Positions 1-6,820 of a stretch of DNA of 26,438 nt are shown here, one piece after another. Each line of letters begins with the position of its first letter. Positions within the stretch are counted from its first letter, which is position 1. This DNA comes from Acidimicrobiales bacterium (GTDB lineage Bacteria; Actinomycetota; Acidimicrobiia; Acidimicrobiales; JABEUL01), in assembly GCA_013044465.1 (NCBI GenBank), contig JABEUL010000224.1, positions 1 through 26,438 of the forward strand, given 5' to 3'. Position numbers and translations under genes: made by a program. Below the pieces are notes generated by a model, which worked only from the letters and a program-made list of their open reading frames with translations, had not been told where the DNA came from and searched no databases.

Positions 1-1175
1 CAGGTGCGAGCCTTCTCGGAGGTTTTTCACAAACTCAAGGTGAGCTAATAGCCGCAAGAGCCGTCCAGGGACTCGGAGGAGCGATTTTATCGCCAGCAAC
101 TCTTACAATTATTATCACAACATTTACTACTCCTAGTGGAAGAGCAAAAGCCCTCGGGCTCTGGAGTGCTGTGGCAGCAGGTGGAGGGGCAGCAGGTGCA
201 ATGGTTGGAGGAATTCTGACTGATCTGGTTTCATGGAGGTGGATCCTTTTTGTGAACGTGCCGATCGGAGTTTTAGCCTTCGTGGGTGCAAGAATTATCA
301 TCCACGAACTGAAAAATGTTCATGCAGACAAACACCTCGATATCCTGGGGGCAGTTTTAATTACTTCCGGTCTTTCATCAGTAGTCTACGGAATAGTGCA
401 AACTGACCGCTATGCTTGGACATCCTGGCAAACTGTTGCTGCTATTGGTATCGGAGTTGTTCTAATTGCAGCTTTTGTATTAGTCGAACAGAAATTTGCG
501 GTGTCGCCTTTGGTTCCACTCAAGTTATTGAAGTCCAGAACACTGATTGCCTCTAATTTGGTGATGATGTTTATGAGTGCTGCAGCATTTGCCATGTGGT
601 TCTTTGTGTCACTATATCTCCAAACAGTTCTCGGATTCTCACCCTTGAAAACCGGATTTGCTTTCCTTCCGCAAACAATTGCGATCGCAGTCGCCGCCAC
701 AATTTCCTCTAGGCTACTTACTTCAATTGGGCCAAAGCCTTTTCTGATCATTGGCCCGATAATTGCATCCATTGGTTTTGTCTGGATCTCCGGGTTATCA
801 CCTCATGAAAGTTACCTATCAATTGTTCTTATTCCAGGAGTGATGATTACATTTGGTCTCGGTTTCACCTTTGCCCCAGTTGCAGCCGCCGCAACTGCTG
901 GCGTCGAACCAAGATTCGCCGGACTGGCATCGGGTTTGGTCAATACTTCACGTCAGGTCGGAGGTGCATTGGGACTTGCGGCATTGGTAACTATTGCCTC
1001 CGATAGAACTGCGTCACTTATGTCTCACAGCTCCAACCATTCACAGGCATTTGTCGCCTCAGCCTTGACCTCGGGTTGGTCGAGAGCTTTTTTTGTGGGT
1101 GGATTTATAGCGATCCTAGGAACTTTTAGCGCTCTAGCTATTCCTAAGTTCAAAAAACCTACTGGGGCTCACTAA
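1..1175 (+). CDS. MFS drug/multidrug exporter, DHA2 (EmrB/QacA-like) family, 5' end outside window
   Basis: Membrane transporter expected to export drugs or other small molecules by proton antiport. The frame is open from base 3 to the TAA at 1173-1175, giving about 390 visible codons; the start lies left of the window. A GTG at 171 is in frame but internal, because the codons before it encode the conserved 'ARAVQGLGGAILSPATL' stretch. It is followed by 'SWRWILFVNVPIG', typical of 14-helix DHA2 proteins. Motif C is present as a Gly/Ala-rich helix ending 'GAMVGG', with Ala where the family usually has Pro (GPxxGG). Many hydrophobic segments follow to the C-terminal 'PKFKKPTGAH'. It ends 1 nt before the stop of the convergent epimerase gene, with no room for an intervening terminator. 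Substrate cannot be inferred. Confidence 0.9.
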   Translation, partial: GASLLGGFSQTQGELIAARAVQGLGGAILSPATLTIIITTFTTPSGRAKALGLWSAVAAGGGAAGAMVGGILTDLVSWRWILFVNVPIGVLAFVGARIIIHELKNVHADKHLDILGAVLITSGLSSVVYGIVQTDRYAWTSWQTVAAIGIGVVLIAAFVLVEQKFAVSPLVPLKLLKSRTLIASNLVMMFMSAAAFAMWFFVSLYLQTVLGFSPLKTGFAFLPQTIAIAVAATISSRLLTSIGPKPFLIIGPIIASIGFVWISGLSPHESYLSIVLIPGVMITFGLGFTFAPVAAAATAGVEPRFAGLASGLVNTSRQVGGALGLAALVTIASDRTASLMSHSSNHSQAFVASALTSGWSRAFFVGGFIAILGTFSALAIPKFKKPTGAH

Positions 1176-1176
1176 T

Positions 1177-2091
1177 TTAGCTAGCCAGAGCAACTTTTAA
1201 TGCTTGGTCGATCGTCTCGGCTTGGAATTGGAAACCTGCTTCAGTCAAAACTTTTGGTGAAACTTTTTGCGAGGTTAAAAGTAACTCTTGAGATAGTTCT
1301 CTTCCCATTGCCATGTATAACCCTAAATTGGGGACCTTTAGAAATGCTGGTTTAGATAGTACTTTCCCCAAAGTCTTAGTGAAATCTCTATTGGTCACTG
1401 GGTTGTTAGTTGAGAGATTCACTGGTCCAAAAATACTGTCATTTTTTATCAGAAACCTTATAGCCCTTATTTCATCCTGTAGCGTGATAAAGCTCATCCA
1501 CTGACTCCCAGAACCAAGTGAGGCACCAAGTCCAAATTTGAAAATAGGAAGCTGACGTTTCAGCGCCCCTCCGTTCTTTGAAAGCACGATAGACGTCCTG
1601 ATATTAACTACCCTTAATCCACCTGCTTCACATTTCTTGGTAGAGTTCTCCCAAGCTTGACACACTTGGGCCAAGAAGCCAGTTCCAGGTTTTGACTGTT
1701 CTGAAAGAACTTCCTCACCTCGGTTTCCATATATTCCAACTGCCGAACCACTGATAAATAATTTAGGCCTTGAGCGAAGTTTCAAAATTGTTTCTGCAAG
1801 TAGCGAAGTAGTTTTTACCCTTGAATCCAGTATTTTTTCCTTAACTGTGCTATTGAATCTGGCATTTCCTATACTCTCTCCGGCCAAATGAACAACTGCG
1901 TCAATCGAACCAATTTTGTCCAATGACTCTATGTCTATCTCTTTATTAGGAGGATCCCAAAATACTGATTTACCTGAAACCACATCCGATTTTTGTCTGC
2001 AAAGGCTTACAACCTCGATGCCGTCACTCTCTAAATCACTTTTTAGATATGAACCAATAAACCCACTTGCACCTGACATTAAAACCTTCAT
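1177..2091 (-). CDS. TIGR01777-family SDR epimerase / nucleoside-diphosphate-sugar epimerase-like (YfcH type)
   Basis: 304-aa atypical/extended short-chain dehydrogenase. The N-terminus has the NAD(P)-binding 'GASGFIGSYL' (residues 7-16), followed by 'VVHLAGESI' and 'FISGSAVGIYG', all diagnostic of the TIGR01777 (YfcH/SDR39U1) group. The C-terminal ~50 residues ('KVPNLGLYMAMGREL...AGFQF') match the small DUF1731-type domain of this family. Length is normal (about 295-305). The physiological substrate of the family is not established, so 'epimerase' is a family label. The start ATG lies 11 nt downstream of the stop of the S1P-lyase-like gene on the same strand, and no Shine-Dalgarno is visible, so it is probably translated from that operon mRNA, perhaps by coupling. 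Confidence 0.88.
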   Translation of the reverse strand: MKVLMSGASGFIGSYLKSDLESDGIEVVSLCRQKSDVVSGKSVFWDPPNKEIDIESLDKIGSIDAVVHLAGESIGNARFNSTVKEKILDSRVKTTSLLAETILKLRSRPKLFISGSAVGIYGNRGEEVLSEQSKPGTGFLAQVCQAWENSTKKCEAGGLRVVNIRTSIVLSKNGGALKRQLPIFKFGLGASLGSGSQWMSFITLQDEIRAIRFLIKNDSIFGPVNLSTNNPVTNRDFTKTLGKVLSKPAFLKVPNLGLYMAMGRELSQELLLTSQKVSPKVLTEAGFQFQAETIDQALKVALAS

Positions 2092-2102
2092 TAAATTTGA
2101 TC

Positions 2103-3488
2103 TTAGTCAGGTATTGCTTGGAAACCATCCATCATCTCGGCCATAAACATCTTTATGAACTCATCTGCCTCGGAAGTCATTCCTCCGGCTACTCCCCCAT
2201 AGACGGCACTGGACATTGGCACGGTATCTTTCTTGGATTTCGCATATTCGATTGCCTCAGCCAAATCCGAAGAAAACGTTGCAGCTACGCCAGGTTGTGT
2301 CTGTGGTCTTGTGACAGCCATATGCAGAGCATTTGGATACTGTTGTCCGTTAAATCTCCAGCCTTTCAACTTCATGAAGTCGTTTATATGATAAATATCA
2401 AACTCATCTGAGGTGAAACTAAAGAGGAATGTTGGATTACCAATGATTCTAAGCTCCTCATGAGATTTGACAGCATCAATCATTTCTCTTGCTGTTTCAA
2501 AGATCATTTTGGCATACTTGAGATAACCCTCTTTACCTAAGTGAACCATTGACGCCCACGTGGCAGCTATGAGTCCAGCCGATCTTGAGCCGTCCATTCC
2601 GGGCGAGCAGTATTTGCCACCACTCCAGTCAGTGAGATAAAAATACTGCGAGTTTCTCAGTTTCATATCTCTAAACAGTACGACTGAAGTTCCTTTAAAT
2701 GCATAACCATATTTATGGGTGTCAGCAGATATTGTCGTAACTCCGTCCACTCTGAAATCAAATGGTGGAATATCGTATCCAAGCATTTCACCAAAGGGAA
2801 GAATAAATCCGCCCAGGCAGCCATCTACATGAAGGCCAATTCCACGATCTAGAGCTATCTCGGATAACTCAGAAATTGGATCAATTGTCCCGTAGCCATA
2901 GTTGCATGCACTTCCCACAAGTGCCACCGTATCTTTGTCAATATGGTCTTTAACCCAATCAAGATCAACTTGTGTAGTTGCTGGATCAACAGGTGCTCTG
3001 AGGAGTTCAATGCCAAATAAGTGACATGCCTTATCAAATGCTGGGTGAGCGGTCTCTGGTTTAATTACTTTAGGATGGTCTATTCCGCGTTCACTTTTAG
3101 CCAGTTCCCTGTAGGAGAGCATGGCGTGAGCAATCGAGCCAGTGCCTCCACTCGTTACTAAACCAGCTGGTTTAGTGCCCTCTACCTCTTCACCGTGAAA
3201 AAGTGAGAGTGCCATCGAAATAATTTCAGCTTCAAATTTTGTTGAGCTTGGGCACATGTCGCGCTGAAGTGCATTTACGTGTGCAAACAGACCAAATGCC
3301 TGCTGCAAGTACGCATAATGGTCATGATCGCCGCAGTACATTGTTCCCGAACACTTGCCTGTCTCCCAGAAAGCATCCTCTTCTTTGGCCATATCTAAAA
3401 GTTCGTTTAGAACCTCTTGCCTTGGCGTGCCCTTCTCTGGCAGAACAGAGTTGATCTTATACTTATCGCTATATGGGAAATTACTCAT
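2103..3488 (-). CDS. Sphingosine-1-phosphate lyase-like PLP-dependent enzyme (group II decarboxylase fold)
   Basis: 461 aa from the ATG at 3488 (a TTG three codons upstream is possible; neither has a good Shine-Dalgarno). S1P lyase cleaves phosphorylated long-chain bases to a fatty aldehyde plus phosphoethanolamine using PLP. The PLP-lysine motif 'ISADTHKYGYAFKG' (Lys259) is nearly identical to the eukaryotic S1P lyase motif as I recall it. Other family marks are 'TSGGTGSI', 'ETAHPAFDKA' (His148), 'HVDGCLGG' (Asp222), 'TDWSGGKYCSP' and 'GSRSAGLIAATWASM'. This pattern fits S1P lyases better than glutamate, tyrosine or aspartate decarboxylases, although the fold is shared. No N-terminal membrane helix is seen, unlike the ER enzyme, so it should be cytosolic. 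It sits 59 nt after an acyl-CoA dehydrogenase and 11 nt before an SDR gene. Substrate remains inferred. Confidence 0.85.
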   Translation of the reverse strand: MSNFPYSDKYKINSVLPEKGTPRQEVLNELLDMAKEEDAFWETGKCSGTMYCGDHDHYAYLQQAFGLFAHVNALQRDMCPSSTKFEAEIISMALSLFHGEEVEGTKPAGLVTSGGTGSIAHAMLSYRELAKSERGIDHPKVIKPETAHPAFDKACHLFGIELLRAPVDPATTQVDLDWVKDHIDKDTVALVGSACNYGYGTIDPISELSEIALDRGIGLHVDGCLGGFILPFGEMLGYDIPPFDFRVDGVTTISADTHKYGYAFKGTSVVLFRDMKLRNSQYFYLTDWSGGKYCSPGMDGSRSAGLIAATWASMVHLGKEGYLKYAKMIFETAREMIDAVKSHEELRIIGNPTFLFSFTSDEFDIYHINDFMKLKGWRFNGQQYPNALHMAVTRPQTQPGVAATFSSDLAEAIEYAKSKKDTVPMSSAVYGGVAGGMTSEADEFIKMFMAEMMDGFQAIPD

Positions 3489-3547
3489 TAGGTGCAACTA
3501 TAGATTGAAATTTTGATTTAGGTCTAAAAATGAAGCAGAATCTGCTC

Positions 3548-4807
3548 TTAAATCTCCCGGCGGAGAAGATCTTTAGCTATGTGGGTAACTTGAATCTCGT
3601 CAGTTCCAGCATAAATCTGGGCAACTTTAGCGTCTCTTGCGAGTTGTTCGACCCGGTATTCAGCCATATATCCATTGCCTCCAAAAAGCTGTACAGCTTC
3701 CATTGCTACTTCCGATGCAGCTTGAGCGCTATATAACTTCATTGCGGAGGCCTCCGCTAAAGTTAGGGACCTTCCGGCGGCCTGCATCTCAATATGCCTG
3801 AATACCAAGTTCTGTACATTCAGCCTCGCCACCTCCATTTTGGCCAGCTTAAGCTGAATAAGCTGAAAATCAGATATTGGCTTACCCCAAAGCATCCTGT
3901 CTTTGGCATACTTGACTGAAAGGCTAAGACACTCCTCGATAATACCTAGAGACATTGCTGCCACGCCGGCTCTTTCAGTTACGAAGTTGTCCTTTGCGCT
4001 TTCTCTTCCACTTCCTTGCTTCTCATCCTCAGTCTCTCCAAGCAATCGATCTTTGGAGACCCTGACATCGCTTAGGAAAAGCTCACCAGTCGGAGAAGAG
4101 TGAAGCCCCATCTTCCTAAATGGCTTCGACTGTTCAAGTCCAGGCATTCCTTTGTCGAGTACAAAAGTTAGTACTTTTCGATTTCTGACATCTTCTTTTG
4201 ACCCATCGTCTAACTTGGCGTAGAAAACAATTGTGTCAGCGTATGGTCCGTTGGTAATAAATGTCTTGTTTCCATTTAAGATGTACTCATCACCATCTCT
4301 CTTCGCACTTGCTTGCATGCCTCCGAGTGCATCCGAACCTGAATTGGGCTCCGTAATGGCCCACGCACCAATCTTTTCAAATGTTAAAAGATCGAGCCCC
4401 CAGCGCTCTTTTTGGCTAAGCGTTCCACGTGACATTATTGTGCCTGCAGCAAGTCCCACGCTTACCCCCATAGCAGTAACAATTCCAGGGCAAACACGAC
4501 AAAGCTCAATTATGGGAATTAATGTCATCGCAGCTGCTCCCCCATCGCCTCCATCTCGCTCTTTTTTGGGAGGCACCTCCTTTCCCTCAGCGAGAGCTTG
4601 CTCGACTAGTCGGTCCCTTTCGATCCTTTTCTTGAAAGATTCTCTCGCCATAGCATCCATACCAAAAGTCGCTGCCAGCTTGCGGACAACTCCATATGGA
4701 GGGGTATCTCCAAATTCGAGTTCATCCCTAATAGGTGAAACTTCTTCGGATATAAATCTTCTGACAGCATCCCTGATCATAAGCTGCTCTTGAGACCACT
4801 CGTACAT
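3548..4807 (-). CDS. Acyl-CoA dehydrogenase (FAD-dependent), catalytic base relocated
   Basis: 419-aa flavoenzyme expected to introduce an alpha,beta double bond into an acyl-CoA, passing electrons to ETF. The family motif 'GAWAITEPNSGSDALG' (residues 148-162) binds FAD/substrate. 'MLWGKPISDFQLIQLKLAKM' and 'QLFGGNGYMAEYRVEQLARD' are typical of the C-terminal helical domain. At the usual catalytic Glu position ('IYEGT') this protein has 'IYAGT' (Ala400). A Glu at 278 in 'NFVTERAGVAAM' lines up with Glu254 of isovaleryl-CoA dehydrogenase, suggesting that type of active site. Residues about 57-92 form a charged insertion (KKRIERDRL...GGDGG) not usual in short/medium-chain enzymes. A strong AGGAGG lies 6 nt before the ATG. 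It is probably the first gene of an operon with the S1P-lyase-like and epimerase genes. Confidence 0.92.
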   Translation of the reverse strand: MYEWSQEQLMIRDAVRRFISEEVSPIRDELEFGDTPPYGVVRKLAATFGMDAMARESFKKRIERDRLVEQALAEGKEVPPKKERDGGDGGAAAMTLIPIIELCRVCPGIVTAMGVSVGLAAGTIMSRGTLSQKERWGLDLLTFEKIGAWAITEPNSGSDALGGMQASAKRDGDEYILNGNKTFITNGPYADTIVFYAKLDDGSKEDVRNRKVLTFVLDKGMPGLEQSKPFRKMGLHSSPTGELFLSDVRVSKDRLLGETEDEKQGSGRESAKDNFVTERAGVAAMSLGIIEECLSLSVKYAKDRMLWGKPISDFQLIQLKLAKMEVARLNVQNLVFRHIEMQAAGRSLTLAEASAMKLYSAQAASEVAMEAVQLFGGNGYMAEYRVEQLARDAKVAQIYAGTDEIQVTHIAKDLLRREI

Positions 4808-4934
4808 TAAATCCTCCTACTTAAATACCTGACAACAATCGGCACCCCTAAAATTTAGTTTTAATGTGGTAGAAATTTCCAATCCCAGGGCAAATCTGCA
4901 CTACAACCAAGTATTGATGGTGAAAATCTCCTAA

Positions 4935-5411
4935 CTATCTGGGATTTATCCAAATAGTTTCAAGATCGTCTCGCCCAATTAGAAAATCTGCCAGACAGAC
5001 TTTCTTCCCTTCCCTATCTTGAGTCAGACCATCCACTATTACTTTTTGCCAGGTTGCCTCATCTCCTCTGACCGTGACGTCTCCTTGAAATATGGCAGCA
5101 GCAATTTCGTCAAGCTCATCTTCGTAGGAAATTACATCGGCGTCAGCATAAATTCCAAAGTTGTCCTCGATTCCGATTGACTCGACGAGAATCGCAAGCA
5201 TCCTGAGTGGCTTGTCATGGTATTGATTCGGAGAATTCGTGTGATCACATGGATTATCAGCAATATGCTGCAGAAAAAAAGAAACTGCCAATGCCATGTT
5301 GATTGGAGTATCTGATCCTAAGCCGATCAAATCTCTTATTGCATCCTCAGCGGGATCGTGGAACACTTCGTTATTTCCAGACGTCGCTAGTTCAGCTAAT
5401 GATTCATCCAT
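4935..5411 (-). CDS. Hypothetical 158-aa acidic protein, family not recognised
   Basis: I do not recognise a family. The protein is acidic and soluble-looking, with no signal peptide or membrane helix. The N-terminal half is helical-looking ('DPAEDAIRDLIGLG', 'MALAVSFFLQHIADNP') with 'CDHTNSPNQYHDKPLRM' in the middle. The C-terminal half is Asp/Glu-rich ('ADADVISYEDELDEIAAAI') and ends 'LIGRDDLETIWINPR'. Expression looks real: AGGAGGT sits 7-8 nt before the ATG, and a consensus TATAAT promoter lies about 55 nt further upstream. It is followed by a 127-nt gap before the acyl-CoA dehydrogenase on the same strand, so readthrough is possible. Confidence 0.75.
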   Translation of the reverse strand: MDESLAELATSGNNEVFHDPAEDAIRDLIGLGSDTPINMALAVSFFLQHIADNPCDHTNSPNQYHDKPLRMLAILVESIGIEDNFGIYADADVISYEDELDEIAAAIFQGDVTVRGDEATWQKVIVDGLTQDREGKKVCLADFLIGRDDLETIWINPR

Positions 5412-5465
5412 CTAAAAAGACCTCCTCAAACAGGCATTGTTGAATACAATAAATTGATTATCAAA

Positions 5466-5494
5466 ATTATACTAATGAGACAATGAAACAGCAA
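5466..5494 (-). promoter_or_regulatory. Sigma-70-type promoter for the 158-aa hypothetical gene
   Basis: Reading the minus strand, TTGCTG (5494-5489) is followed by exactly 17 nt and a perfect TATAAT (5471-5466). The -35 matches only the leading TTG. Transcription would start near 5459, giving a leader of about 45-50 nt to the ATG at 5411. Confidence 0.6.
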
Positions 5495-5610
5495 GTGTCT
5501 AAGGTAACTTTTCGAGTATCAGATATAAAAATCAAGCTAGATGCCCAAATCCGAAACAAATAAGCCCTAACAGTATCGGTTAAAGTTGGTCTCTAGGCCC
5601 TAATAGCTAC

Positions 5611-5949
5611 TTAACCGCCGGATAATAAATATCCGTGATTAATCCAAGCAATTAACCCGCCCTTTAAATTAGATGCTTTATGCCCATTTTTTAAAAGCAT
5701 AGAGCAGGCCCTGCTAGAACGCATTCCGGATCTGCAAACTACCAGTAAGTGCACGTCTTTTGGAAGTAAATGAAGGGATTTTTCCAAACTAGCTAAAGGA
5801 ATGTGGATAGATTTCTCGATATGTCCGCTGTGAAACTCGTGAGGCTCTCTGACATCGACTACTACGAGTTCCCCATTGTCAATCAACTCTTTTGCACTAC
5901 TCACTTCAAGAGATTTATCGCTGCTTCGGTTGAAGAATTTGAATTCCAC
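5611..5949 (-). CDS. Single-domain rhodanese-like sulfurtransferase
   Basis: 112-aa single rhodanese domain, which would transfer sulfane sulfur via a cysteine persulfide. The N-terminal 'VVVDVREPHEFHSGHIEKSIHIPL' region and the active-site loop 'CRSGMRS' (Cys72) are intact, followed by 'LKGGLIAWINHGY', the usual C-terminal signature. There is no signal peptide, so it should be cytoplasmic. The start is GTG at 5949, with CAGGAG six or seven nt upstream. A near-perfect CsoR/CstR-type palindrome lies 32-49 nt upstream, suggesting control by a persulfide- or copper-sensing repressor. No such repressor or other sulfur gene is visible in the window. About 200 nt separate it from the downstream hypothetical gene. 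Confidence 0.9.
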   Translation of the reverse strand: MEFKFFNRSSDKSLEVSSAKELIDNGELVVVDVREPHEFHSGHIEKSIHIPLASLEKSLHLLPKDVHLLVVCRSGMRSSRACSMLLKNGHKASNLKGGLIAWINHGYLLSGG

Positions 5950-5980
5950 TTTTATGCTCCTGAGTTGCCTAGCCTCTAGA

Positions 5981-5998
5981 TATACCCTATGGGGTATA
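5981..5998. promoter_or_regulatory. CsoR/CstR-like operator palindrome upstream of the rhodanese gene
   Basis: TATACCCTATGGGGTATA is an 18-nt dyad in which 16 of 18 positions are symmetric; only the central T/G pair breaks symmetry. The ATACCC...GGGTAT arrangement is the one known for operators of the DUF156 family (CsoR, CstR). It lies between the rhodanese start and its probable promoter. Assignment to this repressor family is by resemblance and context. Confidence 0.55.
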
Positions 5999-6092
5999 TA
6001 GGTTTATACTATCCGTTCTACGTGCTTCCCATGCATTTTTACAATTTATTCAGGAAAATCCCAGAAATGTACGTCCAAATTTCAGGCGCCAA

Positions 6093-6605
6093 ATGATACC
6101 TGGCTTTTCAAACTCAACACCTTTATGGACTGAAAGTGGAAATCTTCCTGCCGTATCTTGGGTGGTTCCAAGTGCCACGGTTAGTGACCATTCACCTGCC
6201 AGGGTAAGTGCTGGTCAGAGCTATGTAATGAGCCTAATAAATGTAGTAGCTCAAAGTCATGATGGGGGTGGCTTTCATAACCACGTTGCCCCCATGCGTT
6301 AACCAGAATGGTTATAGCCTCCAGGTCTGGCGATGATTATAGGTTCTTTTACAAGACATGGTTATATCAACCACCAAACTCTTAGCTTTGGCGCATATGG
6401 CCGGTTTATTGATGACGATTTCTTAAGCGGTGCTCGGATTGACCCGTTAACCGACGGCAGACCCGATCCGCGACTTGACGTGAAGGAAAATGAGAAAATC
6501 CTAAGTAACTTGACTAACGATTTTAACTTCAACCAAAGTCCTGGTCTAGAGGCTATATTGCCTGTAAATGCCAAAACCACTTCCAAGGGCACACTTTTAG
6601 GGTAA
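6093..6605 (+). pseudogene. Decayed C-terminal remnant of a phospholipase C-type phosphoesterase (PF04185-like)
   Basis: Three pieces align in order with the C-terminal third of bacterial phosphoesterases (phospholipase C / acid phosphatase superfamily). Piece 1 (6093-6299) has 'GNLPAVSWVVPSATVSDHSP' and 'VSAGQSYVMSLINVVAQS'. A shifted piece (6298-6327) reads 'VNQNGYSLQV'. Piece 3 (from about 6321) has 'RHGYINHQTLSFGAYGRFI', 'DDFLSGARIDPLTDGRPDPR' and 'VKENEKILSNLTNDFNFNQS'. Lesions: an internal deletion joins 'QSH' directly to 'DGGGFHNHV', removing about 12 residues where the family has the metal-binding 'TWDDWGG' strand; a TAA at 6300-6302; two frame changes; and loss of the N-terminal two thirds. 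A true hydrolase is excluded. The minus-strand open frame over the same bases is a shadow. Confidence 0.8.
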
Positions 6606-6820
6606 ATAGGAGAATTTCCTTGGTAGTCACTCAAGCCAAGGTTTCAGATTGGTCGGCTGAGCGAAAAGGTCCTGACAACCCCACGGAAATATTTACATCA
6701 ACTTTCCTATTGACACAATGGTCAATTATGGAGCCTTGCTTATGCTCTATTATTACTAAAGTTATTTAACGATACCTGATTATTCCCGATATCAAGGCCA
6801 ATTAGAAATGAGGTTAAGCC
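6606..6820 (+). other. Leader/upstream region of ahcY
   Basis: 215 nt between the phosphoesterase remnant and ahcY. It holds CCTTGG...CCAAGG (6618-6623/6636-6641) and a perfect dyad ATTGAC-ACAATG-GTCAAT (6709-6726). The dyad's left arm and spacer contain a consensus -35 TTGACA (6710-6715), but no convincing -10 sits 16-18 nt downstream. I looked for SAH and SAM riboswitch cores and could not assemble one. GAGG lies 8 nt before the ATG. Confidence 0.3.

Noticed and set aside
171..1175. MFS gene starting at the GTG at 171
   Set aside because: In-frame upstream codons to the window edge encode conserved DHA2 sequence, so the GTG is internal.
6362..6634. 90-codon minus-strand open frame
   Set aside because: Lies antisense to the phosphoesterase remnant, whose + strand reading matches a known family; the minus frame has no ribosome site or recognisable content.
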